A stretch of DNA of 64,000 bases from Lepisosteus oculatus (GCF_040954835.1 NC_090698.1:72113284-72177283); one strand, 5' to 3'. Positions 1 through 11,309 are shown, counted from the stretch's first letter. The notes: generated by a model from the letters alone, not told the origin. Numbers and translations: made by a program.

Positions 1-1016
1 CATAAGTGATAATCTATATCTTGCCCTATACTGGCAATTATATTTCAAGATCTGAAATTGTTCAGCAAGCAAGGTTTGCAACAACATTCCAAACTCTTTC
101 AAGCCAATCTAATTGTGCATTACAGTGGCCAGTCTTCTTTTCAGCTAGAGCACTCAAGTTGCAGTCACATCCTCAGAAAACAGGTGATACACATTTGCAT
201 GTTGGTCCGCTTCAAGTCAGTTGAGAGTCAAGTGGTTCTAAAATTATTTGCACAGCACTTCATCAAGCCCTTCAGATGCTAAAAAATACCATCTAGTGTT
301 TTCCTGGCCTACAGGTTTAGTCAAGTGAAAACACCTTCACACAGTAGGAATTTACACATTAAACTCCAGATCACATTGTTTTGGCTTCACTCTTCACAGA
401 GATGTCAGCCATAGGGTATATACACCTTACAAAAGGCTTTCTTCTCTTAGGTATGTATGTAACCGCTAATATATTGTAGCCTCTAGAAATATGAGTAAAG
501 AGAAGCAGGATATGTGTTCTCAAGTATTTGAATCTCAAAGATTCTTCATCCTACTAAAGTCAAATCATTTGTACATAAGAGTAATAGTTCTAATATTCCA
601 TCTTTATTTATAACATTTAGAAATTCATTGATCATGAAGAAGCACCAGGCACGCTTTGGAAGGTTGTCGGTACAACGGTTGTGATGTTGCGCGTCAACAA
701 TCCATTAAAGGCTTTGCCTCTCTGCTCCGGATTCCTTGACACTTGTTCCAAACACAAGGCTTTTTTTTTTTTATGTGGTTCCTTGTATGAACAGGGCTTC
801 ACGTAATTTAAATCTTTAGGTTGTCAAGTAGGTAGCGACAAGGAGTCTTTGCCAACAGTAAAAAGCGCTGAGCTGTGCCCGGTGTCAGCATGCTGAGCAA
901 CAGCAGAGTGGGGTGGAGGGCACTGTGCCACTCAAGTCAGCACATCACATCGTCACTTTGCTTCGTTCATAATCCACACTGCCGCACTGTTTTGCTTCCA
1001 AGACAGTGTACGTGGT
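1..1016. other. AT-rich non-coding stretch, possible 3' UTR of the minus-strand gene
   Basis: I see no supported coding exon here. If the terminal exon proposed at 1017-1061 is right, this stretch would be the 3' UTR and downstream flank of that minus-strand gene. On the minus strand an AATAAA-type signal lies near 602-610 (TTTATT on the plus strand), which could end such a UTR. The plus-strand open frame at 875-1147 has no domain or codon character that I recognise. Confidence 0.3.
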
Positions 1017-1061
1017 TTATATTGCCTTTGTCCTTTCCTTTGCTGCCTTCTTCGTCGTCAG
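1017..1061 (-). CDS. possible terminal coding exon (15 codons with stop), minus strand
   Basis: On the minus strand a pyrimidine-rich tract ending in CCGAAG leads into an open frame of 14 codons, LTTKKAAKERTKAI, and a TAA stop. The frame starts in phase 0. This fits directly onto the exon at 3414-3521, which ends in phase 0, and would give a basic C-terminus ...MEKK-LTTKKAAKERT... The acceptor is only moderate. A stronger acceptor (TTTTTGTTCAG) lies at about 1320-1335 on the same strand and leads into another open frame, read from GAC at 1319, that encodes a lysine run. The true last exon is therefore undecided. I do not recognise the protein. Confidence 0.25.
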   Translation of the reverse strand: MTTKKAAKERTKAI

Positions 1062-2284
1062 CTTCGGCAGATGACAAAACCAGAATAAGAAAGGTTATAG
1101 ACAAGGAGCCTGTTCGACCCATCTGCCCTGTGGTGGCTAGTAGCTAATCAATCCTTATGCAGTTCGTCATTCTGTAGGATCTCTTCTAGGTTCATATTTT
1201 TTCAGAGCGGTAGCCCACATGCGGACCAGAATGCCACTTATGTAAATCTCTTTTTTTTTTTTTTTTACAGCTAGTCGAGTGGACTAGCATGCAGCCGTTT
1301 CCCTGCCAGTCTGCGTCCTGAACAAAAATAGAACAAAAGCTTTTCCTGTGTCTGGGTCTCGTGGTCTTGTGTGTGTTTGTGAAGGGGAGTTCTATCAATC
1401 CACGCCTGATGATAACTTGTGATGCTCCCTGTCATGTTGCAATGAGCCGATGACATGATCAGATGCGTGCAGGACAGTCAGCAGTGCACAGTAAAACTTT
1501 GGATGCTTAAAGTCCATAGAGCCACTTTATCTTCGACTATCATAGTCCCATAATTGTGAAGAGGCAAAATAAAACTGTTAACAGTATATAATATTAACAC
1601 TATATTGTTTTGTTAATCAGTTTTGTGCTTATGGTATTGATTGTTGTTGCATATAGCTCCTTTGTCCCTGTTCTTTATAAAGCTTTATGGCTTGATTTTT
1701 TGGGGGGATGTCCAAAGAATTGATTAAACTGTCAGACGATGGCCATTTTTATTTATTTCTTTTAAATAGATTAACTTGCAATATAGACATGGACAAACAT
1801 TGTAAAAGCCTTTGCAGGTAAAATTCAGAAATATATCAAATGATATTCCCATTCACGCAAAAAGTCTGGTAAAAAGTTTCAAAGTTCTGTGTGCTTAAAT
1901 GTTTCTGGTGCACTATTACTGGCAGTGGTCACCAGTCTTACAACTGGCCAAGATGTGCCAAGAAGTTAACCTGCTGAGAGAACCTTTGTGTTAGTACTGT
2001 TAAAATAAAAGCATGTGAAAAACAGGAGTGTGTTAAATTAATGGACGTCCTTGACCTCTGAAATCGCGTTGTTGGCAGGTGAACGCTGAGAATACCGCTA
2101 GTAAGAGATAGAAAATCAGACATGACCTGTTCAGGTTAGAGCAAATCCTGAATACCCAGGGGATCTTCATCTGCTGTCTGGCAGGAGGCCACAGTCTTTG
2201 CAGGAGCAATTTGTCGTTGGGTTTTATCAACCAGTAATGGTTTCAGTTTGGCTGGCGGGGTACTGTTGTGGGTAGTGCTTCCTC
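1062..2284. other. non-coding stretch with a T16 tract
   Basis: Mostly AT-rich sequence. A run of about 16 T lies at 1251-1266, followed by ACAG and then a short palindrome (CTAGTC-GAGTG-GACTAG) at 1271-1287. On the minus strand 1319-1335 is a good acceptor-like sequence. I see no other supported gene. Confidence 0.4.
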
Positions 2285-2400
2285 CCATGTCCAGAACGCT
2301 CCACACTGTGTGGGGTTTGCATGTTCTCTGTGTGTTGCTCTGGAGTTTTTTTTTGGTTTGGACCCTCTGGTTTCCTTCCCTCCTCCCAAAGACTTGCTGG
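2285..2400 (-). repeat. fragment of a common fish dispersed repeat (family with GAGAACATGCAAACTCCACA)
   Basis: The minus strand carries GAGAACATGCAAACCCCACA, preceded by GTCTTTGGGAGGAGGGAAGG and AAACCAGAG. These match the 3' half of the family also present at about 47115-47380 and 56868-57145 (AACATGGGGAGGACATACAA, GGGAGGAAACCCACATGAAC). The minus-strand open frame at 2243-2473 is a by-product of this repeat. Confidence 0.5.
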
Positions 2401-2528
2401 CTAAGCGTTTTTCAAGTTGCCTCATTTCTACAATGTCCCGTGACGGATTGGCAGCCTGCAATGTTCCGTCCAAAAGAATTTCAAGCTTTTGTCACTGCGC
2501 AAGGTTAGTGTGGTAACTCTTTAAGAAA

Positions 2529-2622
2529 TGGTTCATTCCGTGCTGAAAAGAGAAGAGAGAAAACGTAACGTTTTGGGTGTGGTGAAGAAGGCTTTTCTCT
2601 TTTCAGCATGGAATAAACCTAT
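2529..2622. repeat. foldback (inverted-repeat) element, copy 1
   Basis: GGTTCATTCCGTGCTGAAAA at about 2530 is the inverse of TTTTCAGCATGGAATAAACC at about 2603-2622. Between the arms lie AACGTTTTGGGTGTGG and TGAAGAAGGC. The arms and the inner motifs match the large palindrome at 55417-55561 and the fragment at about 27228-27273, so this is a dispersed family and not a one-off hairpin. Confidence 0.65.
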
Positions 2623-2892
2623 TAGTTGTTCCTATGTAGACTATGCTTGCTGCTGGAGCTACCCACCTGAACTACGTCTTTAACGAATATCACCATCTGA
2701 GAAGGGAAACAATGGCCTTTTCTTAAATAGTAGAGGCAGGTTGAGTTTTGCATATTGTCTGTGCAGTATACAACTTCCTCTCAGTTCAGCCTAACGTGAT
2801 CCTTCCTGCTGTATTTACAGTACTGATAAAAGACAATAAATTGAGTTATAAGATGTTGCTTTAAATCAGATTCGGTTTCACACTTTCACACT

Positions 2893-2941
2893 AAGGAAAA
2901 GCACACTTTAAATAAATATTATTTAAAGTGTGCTTTTCCTT
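2893..2941. repeat. perfect short palindrome, 23-bp arms
   Basis: AAGGAAAAGCACACTTTAAAT at 2893-2913 is the exact reverse complement of 2921-2941. Two further A:T pairs extend the stem to 23 bp and leave a 3-nt loop. It resembles no family I recognise. It could be a small foldback repeat or simply a slippage or cruciform product. Confidence 0.85.
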
Positions 2942-3413
2942 AAAATGCCATTCCTAAATGAATTATAGCCTGCCCATTTGAGAAAATTAATAGGTTATGT
3001 TTTCTCTGTAAGTTGGTATGAACTTGATATGAATATTACAACTTGACTGCAATGTTGCAGTTTGATAATGACAGGCTATCATGAGATCAGTGACTTCATG
3101 GTGATCGTTCAGCTAGAGTAGTATCTCTGTATTCTGTCGACATTGTATGAAGTCCTTAGTTGTGAAATATGGTTGGGTTATTGGATTTTGATTGTAACTG
3201 GTTTGATAATGTTAACTGTAATCTGTAAATGGTCATTGCTTGGCTTTAGATCGGGCAGTTTAATGCAGAGGGTTTGTAAAACAAACGTGATTAAAAAATT
3301 GAGATTTGTAAAAATTCAAGGTGAGGGTGAGGAAAAGGCTTTATTTTATGGTTTCACTCTCCTCTTCAGTGTCCGAATCTGAAAATAAATCATAGATTTA
3401 GTTTGCCATTTAC

Positions 3414-3521
3414 CTTCTTTTCCATGAAGTTGTAGACTTCCTCTTCATGGTTGATTTTTAGCTGCTCATGGAACTCGGTCAGCTGTTTTATGACCCTGAA
3501 ATATGACCTCAGGTGAGCTTC
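3414..3521 (-). CDS. internal coding exon of an unidentified minus-strand gene
   Basis: On the minus strand a strong acceptor (TTTCTCACTTTTTACAG) is followed by 108 bases and a good donor (GAAAAGAAG/GTAAATGG). The exon is exactly 36 codons, phase 0 at both ends, and only this frame is open; both others hit TGA. The peptide starts EAHLRSYFRVIKQLTEF and ends EEEVYNFMEKK. It is rich in charged and aliphatic residues with amphipathic-helix spacing, as in coiled-coil or helical-bundle proteins. I do not recognise the protein. The next exon downstream may be at 1017-1061 or begin at 1319. Upstream exons would lie to the right, but I could not place them with confidence. Of all the candidate exons in the window this one has the best support. 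Confidence 0.6.
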
Positions 3522-3736
3522 CTGTAAAAAGTGAGAAATTCCTAGACCTTCAGGATTGCTTTGGCTGTTTGTCCTTGTTCCTGTCCTTCACCCTGAACAT
3601 GGTCCCTGTTTGCTGGATGCAGGAAAGCTGGGGTACCCACTCCCACCTTAAGAGGTAAGAGGCCAGACGAGTAGTCTATTGTTTATTAATACCACCAGGA
3701 AGGTCGTCCATGGTCATCATGTGGTTCTAACATGGT

Positions 3737-3877
3737 TTTATTAAAGGAAATATTTTTCTATTTTGTTCTAATGGCGCAAGAGTACTGATCCTTTTTTAGA
3801 ACAGTTCCTCTGCCAGCATTTTCCAATGGAATATCAGTCATTTTCAACATGTTTTTAAATTCCGTAAGAGGTTTCAT
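3737..3877 (-). pseudogene. 39-codon minus-strand frame with stop and AATAAA: possible alternative last exon or gene relic
   Basis: Starting from ATG at 3877 the minus strand reads MKPLTEFKNMLKMTDIPLEN and continues to a TAG at 3758-3760. The peptide looks protein-like (lysine- and leucine-rich, with ENAGRGTVLKKDQ). An AATAAA on the same strand at 3737-3742 lies just past the stop. An in-frame TAA lies upstream at 3893-3895, and no good acceptor lies between that stop and the ATG. It could be a retroposed 3' end, an alternative terminal exon of the gene at 3414-3521, or chance. Confidence 0.3.
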
Positions 3878-3893
3878 TATTTCAAGTACAGGT

Positions 3894-5954
3894 TACTTAA
3901 GGAAGGAGTGCTTCCACTTGTAGTGTAGACAGCTTGCAGTGAAGATTAGATTGAGTTTTGATTGCAGTCTTCAGATTCCTGAAGGTGTTTCTGAAACCGG
4001 AACACAATAGTTGGAGCACAGCACACTGGGGAGACAGTGGATGAGGAAGTATTATTTGGGCAGATTCAGCAACAGAGAGGTGACTTCAGAGTAGGTGTTG
4101 TCACATACAGAAATGAAGCTGAGCCCAGTCCCATGATCTCATGTGTTATTTTAGTCTAGTCTCCTTGAGAAGGAAAGTCCTTAAATTATACAGATCAGCA
4201 GAGGGGTTTCATTGCCTCCTCTTAGTCATAGGTTTGTGTTTATTTCTATTGACTGTTTATTTCCCCTTCTTCCCTGGTATTACTCCTAACTAGGTCTGTT
4301 GCAGAATTATCCTTCTTGAAGTATTTCTTGGCATACCAACTGTATTCAGTTTCTGGTATTAGGTGGTGAAGGAAACTGGAAATTGCTGTTAAATTGCAGA
4401 TTGTAAAGCCAATTGGAAGCCTAGCTGCTAGTCAGTGTCACCCAGTTATTTAACGTATTTGTTTTAAAAGGGCCACCGTAAATAATAGTCAAAGTGACTT
4501 ATATAACCAGAAGGGTTTTCAAATTGTGGACAGCTTTCTCTTGGAATGTTACCAATGATTGTCTCTCGCTGGGAGTTATTATGCAATGTTGTGGCAATGA
4601 AAACAACAACAATAATACGTACAGTATGGAATCCACCACCAAGCACAAACTGGACTGCAGACACAAACATGGGATATCAGGTAGCCTGGCAGACTCATTC
4701 TTTAGTTTTGCAGAAGAGCTGCATAGCTCCTTAACAGTTAGAGGATGCTCATCTCATGTGCCATGTGGCAGGGTATTCTGTAGTTATCTGAAGAAGATGG
4801 CACTTCTCAGATGACCGTAGTGGCTTTGTCACCAGTATGTTTTTTCTTCCAAATCGTTTCTTAGTTTATAATGGAAACTGTCAAACTAATAAAGAAGGTT
4901 GGGCAAAAAAGGGTGAAATGTTAATCTCTCACAAGTCTTTACAATTTTCAAGTTGGTGTGGTGTCTTAGGAAAGGTCATGTGACCGGCACGGAGGTGGCC
5001 AGTGAAGTGTGCTTTGAACTTTCTTTCAGTTTAAACTGCATTTCTAGACCCCATGAGCATATTCATATGAAGTATTGACACCTAACTGAGCAGCATGTCC
5101 ACTGCTTTTAATATGATTTTATTAATGGGATTTTATAATGATCAGTAATGCTTAAAAGTGTTCCTTGTTCTTTAACAGAACTGGACATTTGGCCATAATG
5201 TCAGCGTAAGCACGTTTTTCAGAGTTATTCATCGTTACAGATAAACAATTCATAATTAATATCCCAGTTTCTTGAGACCAGTAGGTATCCTGATAAATAG
5301 GTATCAATACTTTATAGAAGCTCAAGTGCTTTTTTTTAAGCCCTTTGCTCTCCAGTGTTATTTTTTTAGTTTGCTTTTAAAGAAAACCTTGATTTGAAAA
5401 TGTAGAGGGAAAGTGTATAATAAACTGTTTCTAACAGGGGCCTTGGGTCCTTGCTGTTGTGAAGTCATTATTGCACTCCATGGGCTTGTGGCCTTATGTT
5501 GATTTGAATCATGATTAATCTGAAGAGGACTTTCTGTACAGCTAATTTATTTATACTACATATATATTTAGCTTGGTTTTGCCTAATTATTTGTGAATTG
5601 TGATGTAACATTGATCAAAAAATAGAACTCAATAATTTTTAAATATTAAAACCAAAGATCGCTGCTTTTCCATTAGTACTTCACTGTCCCACCCCTACAA
5701 AACACAACTGCCCCACTTTCCCATTTTAAGTTCATCAGACTCCTTGTCGACAGCAGGTCCTACAGAAAAAATGTTCAGATATTCTAAAAACAAACTTTCT
5801 TTTTTTTAGCATGACGTATTATTGTGAATTGATTCTTGTTTCTGTTTTAAGTAAACGTGCTAACATGAATATTCCACTTTTTTGATTATTTTTATGGAAC
5901 TCAAACCGATTTTTATACAATGCTGTCTGGAGTCTTTGAAACTGTAGATTCTAA
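3894..5954. other. AT-rich stretch, UTR-like toward its right end
   Basis: No supported exon. The right part (about 4850-5954) has the texture of a long vertebrate 3' UTR: T-rich, ATTTA/TATTTAT motifs, no open frames, and leading straight to the polyadenylation signal at 5955. The plus-strand frame at 4494-4814 carries no recognisable domain. Confidence 0.35.
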
Positions 5955-6000
5955 AATAAAGTGGACTCTTTTGCAGTTTTGTCCTTGTCTGGTTTGGTTT
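5955..6000 (+). terminator. candidate polyadenylation site of a plus-strand transcript
   Basis: AATAAA at 5955-5960 is followed 15-45 bases later by a U/GU-rich element (TTTTGTCCTTGTCTGGTTTGG), the arrangement of a mammalian-type cleavage site. The 400 bases upstream look like 3' UTR. The transcript could be the tail of a gene left of the window or a non-coding RNA. Other AATAAA motifs occur by chance in such AT-rich DNA. Confidence 0.35.
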
Positions 6001-9000
6001 CAATTGGTATCTTTTGTAAACATCTTTCAGCTCTCCCATTGAAATACATTGGACAGTTCTTGTGATCTTTATGCCTGTCAGAAATTATAGTATTTCACAT
6101 TGTGAAAGTTCTTTAAAAGTTTCAAAGAAATAGAAAGAGATAGAGAAAGAAAACATTTGTCAACATTTAAAAAGAAAATATCACTGGTTCTCTAGACAGT
6201 TTTACATAGACATAAACTGCTTATTGTTATAAATATTATTTTACATTTCCAAAACATGCTTATCTTAAATGCATCATTTGAATGTTTCTCATAAAATGTA
6301 GGAGTCATTTAGGGAGCTGAACACCTCCAATTTAGCTTAAAACCACATCAAAAAACATTTTGTTTTGTACTGTGGTTTAAAACACCAGCAGGGGACATAC
6401 AATGATTTATCACTTAAAATCTGCAAAAATTGATGTGATAATCCGATATGAGTGGTATTTCCTTCTTATGTAAAAAAAGAAATGTAGATCTATGACATTT
6501 TGTGCTTGTGAGACAAACCCACTTCTGGAATACAATTTATGTTTAAGCAAAAAAGTAAATTCTTTATCAACCCCAAAAAAGACATTTGAAATTCCTTTGG
6601 AATACAATTAATACTTTCTTTTTTTTTCTCTGCAAAAGATTTCCTCATGATAGTATTTAGCAAAATATTAGCAAAATGTAAAAACATCCTGTTGTTTTGA
6701 ATGACACTCCTGTATGTATTCGCAGCTAATCTAAACAGCCAAGACATTTAGCTTAGGAGAATTTAGCGTTCCAGAAAACACTAAACTATTTTAGCGGGAG
6801 ATGGGCATCTGGAGTGCATGAAGGACATTGTAAAATCTAAATAAAGAGACATGTTACAGAGGCGAACTCCATAGTCTAATTCTTTTGAAGAGTGCCACTG
6901 TGCTACACATCCCAAACAAATACCGAAACAGAAATGGCCCTTTCCACTCCCCCAAACCATACAGGTGATGGGAACAGAGGGCAGCCCCTGGTGGGAGTCC
7001 CTTCTTCTGCTCCCCCTCCCCCTGTTACTCCATGAAGCTGACTCAGTTAGGACCCAAGACCTTAAATACTAGTGCTCCTCGCCCCAGAATCCAGCCACCA
7101 ACCATCAGAATATTTGTCCTTCTGTGAACTTTGTTAACTCGCATACATCAACAGGGTCTTCTTATGATTACATAGAGATAGTGGGATTATCCCCTCAGTG
7201 AATTTCCTCCTGCTTCCTGCACCACAGGGTCATTCCTTCAGCATGGAGGACTTGAAGCATTGCAGAGTACGTCAGAACAAATAAGAAGCAAACATCCCTC
7301 AGGGGCATGTTGCTGCTGGGCTGTTGCTAGACTATATCCAAATAAAAGATGTCGCGCAGATCCCTCATCTGAATAAACAGGGCTAGATTGCCTATGCTCT
7401 TTCAACAGGAGCTGTGTATCGGAGCTGAAGTAGTTTGGCGATAAGTACCGGGGGTTTGTCTTGACCTCCAGAAGAATGATCTCACAAACATCCCATGAGA
7501 TATTTTTATGCTGAACTCTCGCTGTGCAAGATTTCGAAACCACGTAGTGATTACTTTTTTTTAAATAGCCAGCAATATTATCATATTCAACTCTTTGGTT
7601 TGCCATCCTGGGATATCAACCATGTGATCTCCATCTACTGCTACATTGCTTTGTCTTTCTGTTTTTTTGTGAAAAGTGCAGATGGCAGCAGTATTGATAA
7701 GTTTATAATAGTTATTGTTGTGAATATTTCTGCTATTAATTTCACACATTTGTTGAAATAATGACAAAAAACACTCATGTAAGGAGTTTATATGGTCAAG
7801 AACAGGCCTTCAACACATGGAAAAGGTTGTTTTTGTTTTTCATGCTATATATTCATTAATTATTATATTAGTAGAGATTCCTTTGTATAGAAAGATAGAA
7901 AGCCATCTACTGTTTTATTGTAATAAGATACAACTTTTGGTTCTACCCCCAAAGGTAAACATGACCTCAGTACTTAAACGCACTCCTTGTTAATGGTCAG
8001 GATCTGTATACACACAGATGCATTTTTACTGATCTAATCAATGTTTCACAATCTTTTGTGATTTCAGTCATTGAAATATTGAAGCATCCTAAAGTTTTGG
8101 CATTGTATTGTGGGTGTTTAGTGCATTCAGTAAATTCCATGTCAATTATTGTAGCCTTAAACGAGCTACCTAGTCACATTGTTGGAGCTAATACCCTGTC
8201 TTTCTTCAGTAAATGACTGGTTTGGAGATCATGTGCATGGTAGGCTGGAATGGTAAATTAGAGTTGGGACTCCTTCTGCCTAACCCTTTTTTTTATTAGG
8301 CTTTTTTAAAGTATTTGTGTTAGCGATCCACCAGAGACAGAAGGGTTGCAGAAAAAGCTGATTCTTGGGCCCCTTTTTTCTATTGACAATTCTCCTGGGC
8401 CTACCACATTGGCCAATCTGTGGATAGTGTAGGAGTGAACTATTGACCAACTGATTTTAAAAGTGGACTTAACTTGGTTGTGGTGACTTCCATAGCTGGA
8501 GAGTCTGGAAACAATCTTTCCTGCTTTACCCTGCAGGGCTCAAATTCCTTCATGGTGGCATTCATAAAGCAAGGGTGCAAGGTGCTCCGTTCATCTTGAA
8601 GCAAGAAGTAAAGGAGTTTATTCTATAAATATGAGTCATCCCATCAAGTTGGGCAAAGCGATCCCTTTTTTCTTCCTTTACAGACTTTTTCAAGTGTGAT
8701 CTTGCATTTAGGGTGGATCAGACGCAGTTGCCCATGAGGCAGTGGGAGGTGGCTTTGTGAGAAGGCCACCATCTTGGCTGAAGACAGGCCTGATGGTGTA
8801 GTCTTGAGCCAAGATGGCCACCTGTTAATTGGAAAAGAGCCCACAAAATGAGGCACAGCTGGTCTGAATGAGTAATAAGCATTCAGGATAGGTTCTGCAT
8901 GGAATTATTTGCTTTGAAGTCTTTTTTACATATCGTAAGGGGTTGGCATCATTATTTTGCCACCACATCATAATGGTGTAAGAAATAATAAATTCATTGT

Positions 9001-10489
9001 GAACACAGAAGGGGATTGGGAGGTGAGGTCCAATTAGGCTGCCTATGGGATTTTCCTTGGGGAATGGGCGTATTACTGCTTTTGTTCTTGGTGGGGAATG
9101 TGGAGAGTGAAGGTGTGTTCATACCCTGTTAAGGAGTAAGTTCAAGTTGCATCACTTACTTTGTTTCTCTCAATATAACATCTGCTCTATACTTCATTTA
9201 TTCAAAATATTATACTCTTTGACATCAGATTTGGGCTTTGTTACCCATGATGAAAGAATACAGAATGAATCCTGTTACTAAATATGTTAGCTGCAGAGAA
9301 AGAAAGAAATGTTGCCCTGGCACAGGAGCCTCATGTGAAACAAAATATCTGTGGATTCACCAAATAAGGGTTTGTATGTGGAGGTCTCCTCTCGTACTGA
9401 GAAAACACAGGGTACCTTAGTTGTATTATGTAGACTCTCTTGAAATAATAGTTTTGAATCTTTTGAAATAGATGAACAGGGTAAGGGGGTAAAGAACTAG
9501 GGAGACAGGCGTTTTTGAAAGCTATTTTTTCAGGTAAACCATTCTCATGTTTTTGTTAATGCTCCTGCAAAAATTGAACCAGATTTTTCTAAACTTCCAT
9601 GTGATTGTGTGCAGATAAGAAGGCTTTGAATGCATTTGCTGTGTATTGCATTTTGTGTTCTACAGAACTTTGGCTGTTTTTCCACCTTGGCAGTGAAAAT
9701 ACCTCTGTGGCACAAATACCTCTGATATTTTCATCGGCTATTCTGAATAGTTCATGCGTGAACCCATGCATAATATAAATACTTTTCTATTAATTTTGTT
9801 TATATCATCCTGCAGGTTTTGTGTAAATCTGAGTTCTTTGTTATAGGGACATTATCTGAAAGGAGGATGTTAAGATTCATCTGCAACTATACAACAAATA
9901 TACAAAAATTAGTTTTAAAGGTTAAATATTTTATCTGGGAAGAAATTAAAAACATTTGTCCCATGTAATACTGCTCAGATACAGTACATCACAGATGATT
10001 AAATGGTTAAACTATCCAAAGTTCTACGAGCAGTGACGTGCCACAAAAAATCATTTTGAAGCCGAATTGTAGCTCCATTTGGAAAATTATAATATTTGAT
10101 AAAGGAAAACCTGACAGTGGCTGGCAGATAGGAGTTTAAAGTTTTCAGCTTCTAGTGTTCATCTAGACAGCATATCATTGTTGATCCTTGGGGTTTATTA
10201 GACTTCATTAATGTCGAAAGTTATAGCGGAACACACAAGCCACAGACAGTAAATCCAGTAATTATCATACTACCTACAGGTTTAATAACGTATTATATAT
10301 TTAATGTTACAGTGGGGCAAAAGTTTCCTCTGAGAGTTTACCTAATGCCCTAAAACCCTATATGTGAAATGCAGGACATCAAGAAAATATAGACATTTGC
10401 GTGTTTATGTTGACAGAATGTGTGAAAGCAATAAAAAAAGGCAAATCAAATGTTAGGATATATAGTTATATAAAGAGTAATGTTAGAAT
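6001..10489. other. gene-free AT-rich sequence
   Basis: No supported gene. Two inverted CCATCTTGGCT / AGCCAAGATGG motifs (8769-8779 and 8807-8817) have the CCAT core bound by YY1-type factors and flank about 27 bases. The minus-strand open frame at 7238-7606 (122 codons) is the longest frame here but lacks any recognisable domain or exon boundary. Confidence 0.5.
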
Positions 10490-10763
10490 TCCGGCATGTC
10501 ATGTTTAAGTGGTCAAATTAAGTAGCAAAGCCTCATCTAGAATATTATGTATCGTTTTAGTCACCCCGTTACATAAAATACAGTATATTGTTCCTAGAAT
10601 TAGTCCAGACATAAGCAACCAGATGCATACTCAGACATAAGGGAGTATTCTCTACTGACAGGCTGAAGGAACAGAGCCTTTTGAACAGAGAAGACTACAA
10701 AAATAACCTAACACAAGGTCCCTTGTTCCTTTTTGTGGTTTAGTATTCAAAATCCTCCAAGCC
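10490..10763 (+). repeat. CR1-like non-LTR retrotransposon fragment, left part
   Basis: 10528-10548 reads KPHLEYY, a decayed form of the RPHLEYC motif near the C-terminus of CR1/Jockey-type reverse transcriptases. It is followed by serine-proline and charged residues broken by stops (…DRLKEQSLLNRED…). TTCAAAATCCT at about 10746-10756 matches the FKIL part of the same protein. The fragment is cut by the SINE that follows and resumes at 11310. Confidence 0.6.
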
Positions 10764-11309
10764 AATAATAATAATTCTTTACTCTTATATAGCGCTTTTC
10801 TGGACACTCCACTCAAAGCACTTTACAGGTAATGAGGATCCCCTCCACCACCACCAGTGTGCAGCCCCACCTGGATCATGTGACGGCAGCCATAGTGTGC
10901 CAGTATACACCACACACCAGCTCTCAGTGGGGAGGAGAACAGAGTGATGTTTCATAGATGGGGATTCTTAGGAGGCTGTGATTGGTAAAGACTAATGGGA
11001 AATTTGGCCAGGACACTGAGATTATACCCCTACTCTTTAGGAGAAATGCCCTTGGATTTTTAATGACCACAGAGAGGCAGGACCTCAAAGGACCGAAGGG
11101 TGGCACCTTTGTTACCACATAGTGTCCCCATCACTATACTGGGGCATTAGGACCCATTAGGGTGATCAGCCCCTACTGGCCTCACTAACACCTCTCCCAG
11201 CAGCAGCCTTACATTTTTTTTTTTCCCCAGGAGGTCTCCCCTCCAGGTACTGACCAGGCTCACATCTGCTGAGCTTCAGTGGGTTGTCAGTGGAGATATG
11301 GCTGCTGGC
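10764..11309 (-). repeat. 5S rRNA-derived SINE (SINE3 type), full length or nearly so
   Basis: The minus strand from 11309 downward resembles 5S rRNA. The internal control region reads GAAGCTCAGCAG...GAGCCTGGTCAGTACCTGGA and then GGGGAGACC, close to the 5S gene (GAAGCTAAGCAG, GCCTGGTTAGTACTTGGATG, GGGAGACC). The body is about 400 bp. The 3' tail has GTAAAGTGCTTTGAGTGGAG and AAAAGCGCTATATAAGAG, followed by an ATT-repeat end. This tail type is shared with L2/CR1-clade LINEs, which probably mobilised it. The element sits inside the CR1-like fragment. Short flanking similarity (GCCAAT at the left, GGCAAT at the right) may be a decayed target-site duplication. Confidence 0.8.

Noticed and set aside
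2243..2473. Minus-strand frame with a protein-like start (MDGTLQAANPSRDIVEMRQLE)
   Set aside because: Its middle and C-terminal part is the common fish dispersed repeat in reverse, so the frame is a by-product.
4494..4814. 106-codon plus-strand frame
   Set aside because: Contains a low-complexity asparagine run and no domain, and the surroundings look like UTR or intergenic DNA.
7238..7606. 122-codon minus-strand frame
   Set aside because: No recognisable motif, no credible acceptor or donor at its ends, and composition like that of its flanks.
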